Assembly (NCBI RefSeq): GCF_041912895.1
Contig: NZ_JAYSGI010000002.1
Span: forward strand, 682,001-746,000
Direction of reading: 5' to 3'
Length of the DNA stretch: 64,000 bases
Source of the DNA: Pelagerythrobacter sp041912895
GTDB lineage: Bacteria > Pseudomonadota > Alphaproteobacteria > Sphingomonadales > Sphingomonadaceae
The notes below the pieces were generated by a model that saw only the letters and a program-made list of their open reading frames with translations, searched no databases and was not told the origin of the DNA. Made by a program: the position numbers and the translations under genes. Position 1 is the first letter of the stretch. Every line of letters begins with the position of its first letter. Positions 7,845 to 16,725 of the stretch are shown here, piece by piece.

Positions 7845-9443
7845 TTATTCGGCGAGGTCGACCGGCGTTGCCGGGCGCTTGCGCCGTAGCTGGGCGATCA
7901 GGTCCTTGTCGAGGGCGCCGATCGCCCATGCCACGCCGAAGAACACCCCGGCGCCCGCCACCACCAGCGCCGCGAGCGACCACACCCGCTCGTACCATTC
8001 CCCCGTCCAGTATGGCGCCAGCGCGGGGGTCAGCCACAGCAGCAGCGCGGCCATCGCCGCCGTCGCGGCGATCTGGCGCGCGATCCGCCCGGCCAGCTTG
8101 CCAGTGAAGCGGAACCAGCCACGCAACTGGAGCACGGTGTAGAGCGCGGCCACGTTCAGCGTGGCGGTGATCGCGGTCGCCGCCGCCAGCCCGACGATGC
8201 CGTAGCGCGGCACGACGTAGAAATTGAGCGCGATGTTGATCGCCAGCGCGCCCGCCGCCACGAACACCGGGGTGCGCATGTCCTCGCGGCTGAAGAACGC
8301 GGGTTGGAGCACCTTGATGAGCACGTAGGCGGGCAACCCGGCAACCAGCGCGACGACGATCGCGCCCATGATCTGCGTGTCGCCCAGCGTCATCTTGCCG
8401 CCCTGGAAGATCCCGGTGGCGAACGCTTCGCCGCAGATCGCCAGCGCGGCGGCGGCGGGCAGGGTCAGCAGCGTGCCGATCTCGATCGCGTTCGATTGCA
8501 GGCGCTGCGCCTCGCGGTCGTCGCCGGTCTGGATATGGCGCGCCAGCATCGGCAGGATCGCGGTGCCCAGCGCGATGCCGAAGATGCCCAGCGGCATCTG
8601 GTTGAGCCGGTCGGCCATCTTGAGCAGCGTGAGCGAGCCCTGCGGCAGGCTGGTGGCGAAGAACGTGTCGACGAGCTGGCTGATCTGGTAGATCCCCGCG
8701 CCGAAGGTGGCGGGCAGGATCAGCATCCCCAGCCGCTTCACCTCGGGCGTGAAGCGCGGGCGGGTGATCTTCAACCGCACTCCCGCGCGCCGGGTCGCCC
8801 ACCACATATAGACGAGCTGCGCCACGCCCGCGAGCGTCAGCGAGATCGCCAGCGCCCAGGCGACCACGCGGTCGTCCCCGCCCTCGCCGCGCATCCGCCA
8901 GCCGATCACGATCCCCGCGATCATCACCACGTTCAGCAGCACCGGCGCGAAAGCGCCGGGGGCGAAGCGGCTGCGCGCGTTGAGCAGGCCGGACAGCATC
9001 GCCACCAGGCTGACCAGCGCGAGATAGGGGAAGGTCGTGCGGCTGAGCAGCACCGACAGCTCGAACTTGCCCGGCACGTCCTGATATTCTCGCGCGAGCA
9101 GCCACACGATGCCCGGCATCGCGATCATGCACAGCGCGCTGAAGCCGAGCAGCACCCATACGAACACCGACAGCACGTCGCCCGCGAAGGCGTCCGCTGC
9201 GGCTTCGCCACCGTCCTCGGCATCGTGCAGGCGGCGCGTGTACATCGGCACGAAGGCGACGCTGAACGCCCCCTCCGCGAACAGGCGGCGGAAGGTATTG
9301 GGCAGGGTGAAGGCGAGCTGCCAGGCGTCCGCCGCGAGCCCCGCGCCGAGCACGCGGGCGAGCAGCATGTCGCGCACGAAGCCGAACACGCGGCTGACGG
9401 CGGTGAGCCCGCCGATCGTGCCGACGTTTCTGACCAGGCTCAC
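7845..9443 (-). CDS. murJ: Lipid II flippase MurJ
   Basis: 532-residue multi-helix membrane protein that moves lipid II across the inner membrane for peptidoglycan synthesis. The N-terminus (SLVRNVGTIGGLTAVSRVFG) and the following RDMLLARVLGAG and NTFRRLFAEGAFSVAFVPMY segments are the family hallmark. About 14 hydrophobic helices follow. The start codon is GTG at 9443; no better upstream start is visible. It sits between secB and trpS, all read leftward, an order common in sphingomonads. Confidence 0.96.
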   Translation of the reverse strand: MSLVRNVGTIGGLTAVSRVFGFVRDMLLARVLGAGLAADAWQLAFTLPNTFRRLFAEGAFSVAFVPMYTRRLHDAEDGGEAAADAFAGDVLSVFVWVLLGFSALCMIAMPGIVWLLAREYQDVPGKFELSVLLSRTTFPYLALVSLVAMLSGLLNARSRFAPGAFAPVLLNVVMIAGIVIGWRMRGEGGDDRVVAWALAISLTLAGVAQLVYMWWATRRAGVRLKITRPRFTPEVKRLGMLILPATFGAGIYQISQLVDTFFATSLPQGSLTLLKMADRLNQMPLGIFGIALGTAILPMLARHIQTGDDREAQRLQSNAIEIGTLLTLPAAAALAICGEAFATGIFQGGKMTLGDTQIMGAIVVALVAGLPAYVLIKVLQPAFFSREDMRTPVFVAAGALAINIALNFYVVPRYGIVGLAAATAITATLNVAALYTVLQLRGWFRFTGKLAGRIARQIAATAAMAALLLWLTPALAPYWTGEWYERVWSLAALVVAGAGVFFGVAWAIGALDKDLIAQLRRKRPATPVDLAE

Positions 9444-9487
9444 GGCTGGAGCTCAGGGCTCACGGATCATGCCCCGTGCGCGTGGCG

Positions 9488-10012
9488 TCAGGCTTCGCCC
9501 GCGGGGGCGTCGCCCGCTGCGGCCTCCTGCTGCCGCTTGGCCTGGAGGCGCTGGAGGTAGAGGCCGTTGAAGTCGATCGGATCGATCATCAGCGGCTGCT
9601 GGCCCGCGTCGCGGCTGGCATCGGCCAGGATGCGGCGCGCGAAGGGAAACAGCAGGCGCGGTGCTTCGGCGTAGAGGAAGGCATGCGCCTGTTCCTCGGG
9701 CATGTTGCGCATGCCCAGCAGGCCGCAATAGGCGAGTTCGACGATGAAGGCGTTGCCCTGCTCGGCTTTGGCGGTGGCGTTGATCTTGAGCTCGACCTCG
9801 TGAACCTCGCCGTCGACCTGCTGCGCGGCGATGTTGAACTGTACGTCGACCTGCGGCGTGTCCTTCCACTGGAAGCAGGCCGGTGCGTTGGGCACTTCGA
9901 CCGACAGGTCCTTCACGTATTGCGCGATGATCCCGGCGGCGGGCTGGTTGTCGGCGCCGTTGGGCGCGGCATCGAGGTTGAGATCGGTCAGAACGTCGGC
10001 TTCGTCGGCCAT
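9488..10012 (-). CDS. secB: Protein-export chaperone SecB
   Basis: 174-residue cytoplasmic tetrameric chaperone that keeps preproteins unfolded and delivers them to SecA. Family segments are visible: QYVKDLSVEVPNAP, the strand with VDVQFNIAAQQVD, LKINATAKAEQGNAFIVELAY, and LLFPFARRILADASRDAG. The ATG at 10012 is chosen because it gives the usual short acidic N-terminus (MADEADVL); the frame stays open upstream but that part is arginine-rich and unlike SecB. The C-terminal tail is Ala/Gln/Glu-rich. The gene is divergent from the Tim44-like gene, a common alphaproteobacterial pairing. Confidence 0.95.
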   Translation of the reverse strand: MADEADVLTDLNLDAAPNGADNQPAAGIIAQYVKDLSVEVPNAPACFQWKDTPQVDVQFNIAAQQVDGEVHEVELKINATAKAEQGNAFIVELAYCGLLGMRNMPEEQAHAFLYAEAPRLLFPFARRILADASRDAGQQPLMIDPIDFNGLYLQRLQAKRQQEAAAGDAPAGEA

Positions 10013-10175
10013 GGTGGAATACGCTTTCGTCAGTGGAATCGGGTGCGATCCTCGCGGTGCGGGGGCGCGTTGGAGTTTCGGGGCGCGCCTAGCACCCCCG
10101 GCAGCGTCCCGCAACACGGCGCCGCGCGTGGCGCGGCATGCGCGGCGGCCTGCGTCGGGCGCGCGGCGACACGCG

Positions 10176-10203
10176 TTGTTCATTTGTATTTTTGCACTAT
10201 CTA
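10176..10203 (+). promoter_or_regulatory. Candidate sigma-70 promoter for the Tim44-like/mltA/smr run
   Basis: In the secB/tim44 divergent gap, TTGTTC at 10176-10181 and TATCTA at 10198-10203 are separated by 16 bases, in a short AT-rich patch that stands out from GC-rich surroundings. The distance to the GTG start of the downstream gene (10264) is about 60 bases. Inference from sequence only. Confidence 0.4.
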
Positions 10204-10263
10204 GGGCACGATTGGATCGGACGCGGCTGTTCGCCGTTGCCAAGCGAAAGACGGACGGAAATT

Positions 10264-10914
10264 GTGATCTACGAAATCGTCATCCTCGCCATGATCGCGG
10301 CCTTTCTGGGCATGCGGCTCTACTCGGTCCTCGGCCGCCGCGCCGAGCACGAGGAGGAGGCGATCCCGACTCGTTTCGAGGATGGCAAGCAGGCTCCGCC
10401 GCCTGCCGCCGCGCCCGTGCGCCGCCAGGCCGCGCCGCTACCGCGCCCGGCCGGCGTGGTGCCTGCGGTCGAGCGCGGCGTGCAGGAGATCGCAGCGGCT
10501 GACCGCTCGTTCGACATCACCGGATTTCTCGAAGGCGCGAAGGGCGCCTACGCCATGGTGCTCGAGGCGTTCTGGCAGGGCGATCGCGAGACGCTCAAGG
10601 AAATGTGCGACGACGACGTCTATGCCGGGTTCGACGCCGCGATCGCCGCGCGCGAGGAAGCGGGCGAGACGCTCGACAACCGGCTGATCCGCATCGAGGA
10701 GGCGATGATCCACAGCGCCGATCTCGACGGGCGGCAGGCGCGCATCGCGGTGCGCTTCGTCGCCGATATCGCCGCGGTGACGCGCGATGTGGACGGCAAC
10801 ATGGTCGCCGGATCGCTCGACGACGCGATCGAGAGCCGCGACGTCTGGACCTTCAGCCGCATGGTCGATTCGCCCGATCCGAACTGGCTGCTCGACGAAA
10901 CCGACGAAGGCTGA
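10264..10914 (+). CDS. Tim44/TimA-like domain protein
   Basis: 216 residues from a GTG start at 10264. This start places a hydrophobic membrane segment (VIYEIVILAMIAAFLGMRLY) right at the N-terminus, as in other alphaproteobacterial Tim44-like proteins; upstream codons only add arginine-rich sequence. A Pro/Ala-rich linker (about 38-65) is followed by the Tim44 domain: FDITGFLEGAKGAYAMVLEAF, a WQGDRETLKEMCDD segment and a C-terminal DVWTFSRMVDSPDPNWLLDE. Bacterial members bind membrane proteins and are thought to assist membrane protein handling. Divergent from secB and followed by mltA after 20 bases. Confidence 0.88.
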   Translation: MIYEIVILAMIAAFLGMRLYSVLGRRAEHEEEAIPTRFEDGKQAPPPAAAPVRRQAAPLPRPAGVVPAVERGVQEIAAADRSFDITGFLEGAKGAYAMVLEAFWQGDRETLKEMCDDDVYAGFDAAIAAREEAGETLDNRLIRIEEAMIHSADLDGRQARIAVRFVADIAAVTRDVDGNMVAGSLDDAIESRDVWTFSRMVDSPDPNWLLDETDEG

Positions 10915-10934
10915 CGCAAGCGAAAGGGCTGGCC

Positions 10935-12131
10935 ATGCGCCGCTGGGGATTTCTGGCCGCGCTGGCGGCTCTGCTGATCGCGGGGTGCGCGGTCGTGCCG
11001 CCAAGGACCACGTCGCCCGGCACCGCTCCGCCGACCGGCGCCACCAGTGCCGCCTTGGCGGGTGTCGCCGCAGGGCCCGCGGTGGGAACGCTCGATCTCG
11101 CCGCGGCCGACGCCGGCACCGCGCTGGTGGCCTTCCTCGACAGCTGCCCCAAGCTGCTGACGCGCAGCGACGCGAGCGGGCTGACCTCGCCGGCGGACTG
11201 GCAGCCCGCGTGCCAGGCCGCGGGCACTTGGCCGGCCAACCGCGCCCAGGCGTTCTTCGAACAGTATTTCGAGACCGCCCGCGTGGGCGACGGCGCGGCT
11301 TTCGCGACCGGCTACTTCGAGCCCGAAATCCGTGGCAGCCGCACGCGCATCCCCGGCTACGACGTGCCCGTCTACGCCATGCCCGCCGATCTCGTGCGCG
11401 CCTGGCCGAAGGACACGCCCGCGAGCGAGCGCGAGGGCCGCCCGCCACTGGGCCGGATCGACGCGAACGGCGACTATCAGCTCTATTACGAGCGCGCCGA
11501 GATCGAGAACGGCGCGCTGGCCGGGCGCGGGCTGGAGATCGCCTGGGCGGCGGACCCGGTGGAATTCTTCTTCCTCCAGATCCAGGGCTCGGGCCGGCTC
11601 GTCGCGCCCGACGGCAGCGTGATGCGGATCGGCTATGCCGGGCAGAGCGGGCGCGAATACGTCGGCATCGGCTCGGTGATGCGCGAGCGCGGGCTGATCG
11701 GCAGCGGGCCGGGGCAGTATTCCGGATCGATGCAGGGCATAATGGCCTATATCCGCGAGCATCCGCGCGAAGGCCGCGAGTTGATGCAGCTCAACAAGAG
11801 CTGGATCTTCTTCCGCGACCTGACCGGCCCCAGCGCGCTCGTGGGGCCGCTCGGCTCGCTCGGCGTGCCGGTGCGGCGCGAATCGTCGGTGGCGGTCGAT
11901 CCGGCGTTCGTGCCCTATGGCGCGCCGATATGGCTCGACGTCGACCGGCGCGAGGCGAACGGGCTGTGGGTGGCGCAGGACACCGGCGGCGCGATCCGGG
12001 GCGCCAACCGCTTCGACACATTCTGGGGTGCGGGCGAAGACGCGCGCACGATCGCGGGCGGAATGAGCGCGCGCGGGCAGGCGCTGATCCTGCTGCCGAA
12101 GGGAACGGTCGCGCGCCACGCCCGGCGATGA
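10935..12131 (+). CDS. mltA: Membrane-bound lytic murein transglycosylase A
   Basis: 398-residue lipoprotein that cleaves the MurNAc-GlcNAc bond of peptidoglycan to leave 1,6-anhydroMurNAc ends. The N-terminus is a lipoprotein signal with lipobox LIAGC (Cys about 17). Family segments include TGYFEPEIRGSRTR, the EFFFLQIQGSGR stretch and the C-terminal 3D domain with VAQDTGGAIRG and FDTFWGAG, which carries the acidic catalytic site. The ATG start at 10935 follows the Tim44-like gene by 20 bases, and the stop overlaps the Smr gene start in ATGA. Confidence 0.95.
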   Translation: MRRWGFLAALAALLIAGCAVVPPRTTSPGTAPPTGATSAALAGVAAGPAVGTLDLAAADAGTALVAFLDSCPKLLTRSDASGLTSPADWQPACQAAGTWPANRAQAFFEQYFETARVGDGAAFATGYFEPEIRGSRTRIPGYDVPVYAMPADLVRAWPKDTPASEREGRPPLGRIDANGDYQLYYERAEIENGALAGRGLEIAWAADPVEFFFLQIQGSGRLVAPDGSVMRIGYAGQSGREYVGIGSVMRERGLIGSGPGQYSGSMQGIMAYIREHPREGRELMQLNKSWIFFRDLTGPSALVGPLGSLGVPVRRESSVAVDPAFVPYGAPIWLDVDRREANGLWVAQDTGGAIRGANRFDTFWGAGEDARTIAGGMSARGQALILLPKGTVARHARR

Positions 12132-12739
12132 GCCCCCCGCGCGGGCTGTCGGACGAGGAACGGGCTGCCTGGGCAAAGCTGGCGGCAACGGTGACGCCGA
12201 TAAATCCTCCCCGGAATGGGGAGGGGGACCATGCGAAGCATGGTGGAGGGGCACAGGCGGTTGCGCAGAAGCCCGAGAAGCCGCTCGTAACCCCTCCGCC
12301 CAAGCCACCCCTGCCCGGAAAGCGGCCCATGCCCCTCCATCCCCGGCCTTTCCACAAGCTCGGGACCGGCGGTCCCCCTCTCTCACGGGGGGAGGATGGG
12401 CTCGATTCGCATTGGGACCGGCGGCTCAAGGGCGGCACGCTGGCGCCCGATTTCACGCTCGACCTCCACGGCCACACGCTCGACAGCGCCTATGCCCGGC
12501 TGGAGGACGGGCTGTTCCAGGCCAAGGCGATGGGTGCGCGGGTGGTGCTGCTGATCGCGGGCAAGTCGCGCCCGGTGGATGCCGCCGATCGCGGCACGAA
12601 GCGCGGCGTGATCCGCGCGAAGATCCTTGATTGGCTGGCCGCCGGGCCGCACGGGAGCGATGTGGCCGCGATACGAAAGGCGCACCGCCGCCACGGGGGC
12701 GAGGGTGCGCTCTATCTGGTGCTCAAGCGGCGGCGCTGA
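12128..12739 (+). CDS. Smr-domain (MutS2 C-terminal-like) nuclease-family protein with repeat insertion
   Basis: 203 residues. The N-terminal helix (MSPPRGLSDEERAAWAKLAA) and the C-terminal Smr domain (from about residue 98) look normal: TLDLHGHTLD carries the family LDLHG motif, followed by VVLLIAGKSR and a C-terminal HRRHGGEGALYLVLKRR. Smr domains bind or cut nucleic acid. The linker between (about residues 26-90) is encoded by a palindromic repeat of about 190 bases at 12204-12397 that keeps the frame open. Linkers in relatives are Pro/Ala-rich and variable, so function may survive. Start overlaps mltA stop by four bases. Confidence 0.88.
   Translation: MSPPRGLSDEERAAWAKLAATVTPINPPRNGEGDHAKHGGGAQAVAQKPEKPLVTPPPKPPLPGKRPMPLHPRPFHKLGTGGPPLSRGEDGLDSHWDRRLKGGTLAPDFTLDLHGHTLDSAYARLEDGLFQAKAMGARVVLLIAGKSRPVDAADRGTKRGVIRAKILDWLAAGPHGSDVAAIRKAHRRHGGEGALYLVLKRRR
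12204..12397. repeat. Palindromic repeat element inserted in-frame in the Smr gene
   Basis: An imperfect 27-base inverted repeat has arms at 12204-12230 and 12371-12397 (arm type ATCCTCCCC..GGGGGACC). The left arm contains its own hairpin (CTCCCC-GGAAT-GGGGAG) and is followed by a small ATGC-GA-AGCAT hairpin. Between the arms the sequence is Pro/Lys-coding. The element lies fully inside the reading frame of 12128-12739. Confidence 0.75.
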
Positions 12740-12742
12740 GCG

Positions 12743-14287
12743 TTATTCGGCCGCTTCGCGCGTGTCCGCCTTGCCGCCGGAGATCGATTCCGCGCTCGCC
12801 ATGCCGGGCGCCTTCGACTTGCCGCCGATCTGGTCGCGCACGGCCTTCTCGATGCGCTCGCCGATCTTCGCGTCCACGTTGCGCCAGTATTCGAACGCGC
12901 GGACGAGCACTTTCTCGCTCACCCCGTCGGCCAGATGGCCGGCGACGTTGTCGACGAAGCGATCGCGTTGCGCATCGTCCATCACCTCGTTCAACAGCGC
13001 GCGCGGCTGGCTGAAATCATCGTCGTCCTCGCGCAGAGTGTAGGCCTGGCGGACCATGTCGCCATCGGCATGCCAAGTCGCCTCGCCCCCGACCTCGGGC
13101 TGCGCCGCCGGGCCGCCGTAGGAATTGGGCGCGTAGACCGGGTCGAGTGCGTTCACCGTCCGCCCCCTGCCCGCGCGCGAATATGAATGGACCTCGGCGT
13201 TCTTTGCCGAATTGACCGGGATCTGCTTGTAGTTGACGCCCAGCCGCGCGCGGTGCGCATCGGCGTAGGAGAAGCCGCGCGCCAGCAACATCTTGTCGGG
13301 CGACAGGCCGATGCCGGGCACCATGTTGTTCGGCTCGAACGCGAGCTGTTCGATCTGCGTGTCCCAGTCGACCGGATTGGTGTCGAGCGTCAGCTTGCCG
13401 ACCTCGATCAGCGGATAGTCATCGTGCGGCCAGACCTTGGTGAGGTCGAACGGATTGATGCGATAGGTCTTCGCATCCTCGTATGGCATGATCTGCCATT
13501 TGAGCGTCCAGGTCGGATATTCGCCCTTCGCGATGTGATCGAACAGGTCGCGGCGGTGATAGTCGCCGTCCTGCCCGGCAATTTCATCGGCCTCGTCCTG
13601 CGTCAGGTGCGCGTTGCCATCGCCCTGATCGGTCAGGAAGTGGAACTTCACCCAGAACTTCTCGCCCTCGGCGCTGATCAGCATGTAGGTGTGGCTGCCG
13701 TAGCCGTTCATCTCGCGCCAGTTCTTCGGCACGCCGCGATCGCCCATCAGGTAGGTAACCTGGTGCGCGCTTTCTGGGCTGAGCGTCCAGAAATCCCACT
13801 GCATGTCGTGATCGCGCAGGCCGTTGTCGGCGCGACGCTTCTGGCTGCGGATGAAGTGCTGGAACTTCAGCGGATCGCGGATGAAGAAGATCGGCGTGTT
13901 GTTGCCGACCATGTCGAAATTGCCGTCCTCGGTATAAAACTTGACCGAGAAGCCGCGCGGGTCGCGCCAGGTGTCGGGGCTGCCGCGCTCGCCCGCCACG
14001 GTGGAGAAACGCAGCGCGACGTCGGTCGTTGCGCCTTTGCGGAAGACCTTGGCCTTGGTGTATTTCGAGACATCGGCGGTCGCCTCGAAATGGCCGAACG
14101 CGCCCGACCCCTTGGCGTGCGGCTGGCGCTCGGGAATGCGCTCGCGATTGAAGTTCGCCATCTGCTCGATCAGGTAATGATCGTTGAGCACGATCGGGCC
14201 GTTGGGCCCCAGCGTCAGCGAATGCTCGTCGCTCTGCGCGGGCGCGCCCGAATCGGTGGTGGTGCGCGGAACTTTCTTGTCGGCCAT
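12743..14287 (-). CDS. katA: Heme catalase
   Basis: 514-residue monofunctional catalase that turns hydrogen peroxide into water and oxygen. The catalytic histidine is in ERIPERQPHAKGSGAFG (about residue 60), the distal asparagine region follows in the FDMVGNNTPIFFIRDP stretch, and the proximal heme tyrosine is in RGFSYADAHRARLG. Length fits the small-subunit clade. A strong ribosome site (AGGAGG) lies seven bases before the ATG, and an inverted repeat sits just upstream (14300-14322). It reads leftward after ahpC and ahpF, forming a peroxide-defence cluster, and converges on the Smr gene with a three-base gap. Confidence 0.96.
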   Translation of the reverse strand: MADKKVPRTTTDSGAPAQSDEHSLTLGPNGPIVLNDHYLIEQMANFNRERIPERQPHAKGSGAFGHFEATADVSKYTKAKVFRKGATTDVALRFSTVAGERGSPDTWRDPRGFSVKFYTEDGNFDMVGNNTPIFFIRDPLKFQHFIRSQKRRADNGLRDHDMQWDFWTLSPESAHQVTYLMGDRGVPKNWREMNGYGSHTYMLISAEGEKFWVKFHFLTDQGDGNAHLTQDEADEIAGQDGDYHRRDLFDHIAKGEYPTWTLKWQIMPYEDAKTYRINPFDLTKVWPHDDYPLIEVGKLTLDTNPVDWDTQIEQLAFEPNNMVPGIGLSPDKMLLARGFSYADAHRARLGVNYKQIPVNSAKNAEVHSYSRAGRGRTVNALDPVYAPNSYGGPAAQPEVGGEATWHADGDMVRQAYTLREDDDDFSQPRALLNEVMDDAQRDRFVDNVAGHLADGVSEKVLVRAFEYWRNVDAKIGERIEKAVRDQIGGKSKAPGMASAESISGGKADTREAAE

Positions 14288-14299
14288 GATGCCCTCCTG

Positions 14300-14322
14300 T
14301 TTCGTGAAAACCTGTCACGAAA
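14300..14322 (-). promoter_or_regulatory. Inverted repeat in the katA leader
   Basis: Perfect eight-base arms TTTCGTGA (14300-14307) and TCACGAAA (14315-14322) with a seven-base spacer lie 13-35 bases upstream of the katA ATG, next to the ribosome site. The spacing suits a dimeric regulator site or an mRNA hairpin. Which regulator binds is not known. Confidence 0.45.
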
Positions 14323-14391
14323 GATACGGGGGGCGGGGCCGGGCGTTCCGGTCCGGCCAAGCGAAAATGCCGCTCAGTGTGATCGGCGGCG

Positions 14392-15978
14392 TCAGGCCGC
14401 TTCGGCGACCTCGACCGGCTCGGTGCGGATCAGGTAGTCGAAGGCGGACAGTGCGGCTTTGGAGCCTTCGCCCATCGCGATGACGATCTGCTTGTAGGGC
14501 ACCGTGGTGCAGTCCCCCGCCGCGAACACGCCGGGCAGGTTGGTCGCGGCGTCGCCATCGATTTCGATCTCGCCATGTTTGCTGAGCGCGAGGCCGCTGT
14601 CCTTCAGCCATTCGGTGTTGGGCACGAGGCCGATCTGGACGAACACGCCCTCCAGCTCCACCCGGTGTTCCTCGCCGCTCGCGCGGTCCTTGTAGACGAG
14701 GCCGTTCACCCGGCCGTCCGCCCCGGTGATCTCGGTCGTCTGCGCGCCCTTGAGCACGGCGACGTTGTCCATCCGTGCGAGCTTGGCCTGCAGCACCTCG
14801 TCGGCGCGCAGCTTGTCGTCGAATTCGATCAGGGTCACGTGGCCGACCACCTTGGCGAGGTCGATCGCCGCCTCGACGCCTGAATTGCCGCCACCGATCA
14901 CCGCGATGCGCTTGCCCTTGAACAGCGGGCCGTCGCAGTGCGGGCAATAGGCGACGCCCTTGTTGCGGTATTCGGCCTCGCCCGGCACGCCGAGATTGCG
15001 CCAGCGCGCGCCGGTCGCGAGCACGAGGCTGCGCGTCTTCAGGCTGGCGCCGTTCGCGAACACGACCTCGTGCAGGCCGCCCGGCTCGCTTGCTGGGATC
15101 AGCTTTTCCGCTTCGAGCCGGTCCATCAGGTCGATCTCGTATTCGCCGACGTGCGCTTCGAGCTGCGCGGCCAGTTTCGGCCCTTCGGTGTAGGTCGTGC
15201 CGGTGAGGTTCTCGATGCCCAGCGTATCGTGCAGCTGCCCGCCGAAGCGTTCGGCCGCCACGCCCGTGGTGAAGCCCTTGCGCGCGGTGTAGATCGCCGC
15301 CGAGGCGCCTGCCGGGCCCCCGCCGACCACCAGCACCTCGAACGCGTCCTTTTCGGCCAGCTTGGCCGCCTGCCGCTCGCCCGCGCCGGTGTCGAGCCGG
15401 GCGAGGATGTCCTCGACGGTCATCTTGCCGTTGTAGAACGGCTCGCCGTTCAGGAACGTGGCGGGCACGGCCATCACGTCGCGCGCGTCGACCTCGTCCT
15501 TGAACGTGCCGCCTTCGATCAGCGTCGCGGTGATCCGCGGGTTGACCAGCGCCATCAGCGTCAGCGCCTGCACCACGTCGGGGCAGTTGTGACAGCTGAG
15601 CGAGAAATACATCTCGAAATTGAAATCGCCTTCCAGCCGCTCGATCGCCTCGATCGCCTCGGCATCGACCTTGGGCGGGTGGCCGCCGGCCCACAGCAGC
15701 GCGAGCACCAGCGAGGTGAACTCGTGCCCCATCGGCAGACCCGCGAAACGGACCCATGTCTCGGCGTCCGACGCGCGGCGGATCACGAAGCTGGGCTTGC
15801 GATCGTCGGTGCCGTCGAAACTGGCCGAGACCATGTCGTCCAGCCCGGCGATCTCGCTCAGCAGCGCGCGCGTCTCGCCCGACTTCGCATCGTCGCCCAG
15901 CGAGGCGACCAGCTCGATCGGCTCGCGCAGGTTGACGAGATATTGCTTGAGCTGCTGTTTCATCGCGTCGTCGAGCAT
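14392..15978 (-). CDS. ahpF: Alkyl hydroperoxide reductase subunit F
   Basis: 528-residue flavoprotein that passes electrons from NADH to AhpC. The N-terminal double-thioredoxin domain carries the redox pair in SLSCHNCPDVVQ near residue 130. The FAD-binding motif VVGGGPAGASAAIYTARKG is near residue 215, the thioredoxin-reductase redox pair is in AYCPHCDGPLF, and the nucleotide motif VIGGGNSGVEAAIDLA is near residue 362. Length is normal. It follows ahpC in the same direction with a stable hairpin between them (16014-16053), and precedes katA. Confidence 0.96.
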   Translation of the reverse strand: MLDDAMKQQLKQYLVNLREPIELVASLGDDAKSGETRALLSEIAGLDDMVSASFDGTDDRKPSFVIRRASDAETWVRFAGLPMGHEFTSLVLALLWAGGHPPKVDAEAIEAIERLEGDFNFEMYFSLSCHNCPDVVQALTLMALVNPRITATLIEGGTFKDEVDARDVMAVPATFLNGEPFYNGKMTVEDILARLDTGAGERQAAKLAEKDAFEVLVVGGGPAGASAAIYTARKGFTTGVAAERFGGQLHDTLGIENLTGTTYTEGPKLAAQLEAHVGEYEIDLMDRLEAEKLIPASEPGGLHEVVFANGASLKTRSLVLATGARWRNLGVPGEAEYRNKGVAYCPHCDGPLFKGKRIAVIGGGNSGVEAAIDLAKVVGHVTLIEFDDKLRADEVLQAKLARMDNVAVLKGAQTTEITGADGRVNGLVYKDRASGEEHRVELEGVFVQIGLVPNTEWLKDSGLALSKHGEIEIDGDAATNLPGVFAAGDCTTVPYKQIVIAMGEGSKAALSAFDYLIRTEPVEVAEAA

Positions 15979-16013
15979 GGCGGGCGTCCGTTCAGGCGGG
16001 AAGAAAGGGAATG

Positions 16014-16053
16014 AAGGCCCGGGGCGGGGGGGAGAGGGGGTGCCCCGGGCCTT
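16014..16053 (-). terminator. Strong hairpin between ahpC and ahpF
   Basis: Perfect 12-base arms (16014-16025 and 16042-16053, AAGGCCCGGGGC type) surround a 16-base loop. No T-run follows on the minus strand, so it is probably not a complete intrinsic terminator. It may protect ahpC mRNA or lower ahpF expression relative to ahpC. A smaller hairpin (ACCCGAT/ATCGGGT, 16061-16079) lies closer to the ahpC stop. Confidence 0.5.
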
Positions 16054-16098
16054 CCAAGCGACCCGATTTGCTATCGGGTTCTTGTTATCGGCGTAGCG

Positions 16099-16665
16099 TT
16101 AGATCTTGCCGACGAGGTCGAGCGAGGGGGCCAGCGTGTCGCTGCCTTCTTCCCACGCGGCCGGGCAGACCTGGCCGGGGTTCTCGCGGACGTACTGCGC
16201 GGCCTTGATCTTGCGGGTCAGCTCGTTGGCGTTGCGGCCCACGCCCTCGCAGGTGATTTCCATGATCTGGATCACGCCGTCCGGATCGACCACGAACGTC
16301 GCACGGTCGGCGAGGCCGGCGCCTTCGCGCAGCACGCCGAAGTTGTTCGCCAGCGTGTGGTGCTGGTCGCCCAGGAAGGCGAATTCGAGCTTGCCGATCT
16401 TCTCCGAGGTGTCGTGCCAGGCCTTGTGGCTGAAGTGTGTGTCGGTGCTGACGGCATAGACGTCGACGCCCATGCTCTTGAGCATCTCGTACTTCTCGCC
16501 GAGGTCTTCCAGCTCGGTCGGGCACACGAAGGTGAAGTCCGCCGGATAGAAGAAGAACACGGCCCACTTGCCGTCGAGATCCTTCTCGGAAACGTCGAAG
16601 AAGTCCTTGCCCTTCTGGAAGGCGGTGGCGGTGAACGGCTTGATGGTGCTGCCGATGATACCCAT
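16099..16665 (-). CDS. ahpC: Alkyl hydroperoxide reductase subunit C (typical 2-Cys peroxiredoxin)
   Basis: 188-residue peroxiredoxin that reduces peroxides and is recycled by AhpF. The peroxidatic cysteine is in FYPADFTFVCPTELEDLGE and the resolving cysteine in PGQVCPAAWEEG near the C-terminus. The STDTHFSHKAWH segment is also typical. ATG start at 16665. First gene of the leftward ahpC-ahpF-katA cluster; a perfect palindrome 61-80 bases upstream of the start is a candidate control site. Confidence 0.97.
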   Translation of the reverse strand: MGIIGSTIKPFTATAFQKGKDFFDVSEKDLDGKWAVFFFYPADFTFVCPTELEDLGEKYEMLKSMGVDVYAVSTDTHFSHKAWHDTSEKIGKLEFAFLGDQHHTLANNFGVLREGAGLADRATFVVDPDGVIQIMEITCEGVGRNANELTRKIKAAQYVRENPGQVCPAAWEEGSDTLAPSLDLVGKI

Positions 16666-16725
16666 GGTCTGATGTCCTCATGTTCGGGGTTGAAACTCAG
16701 GGAATCAGATAGGCGCTGCTGCGAT

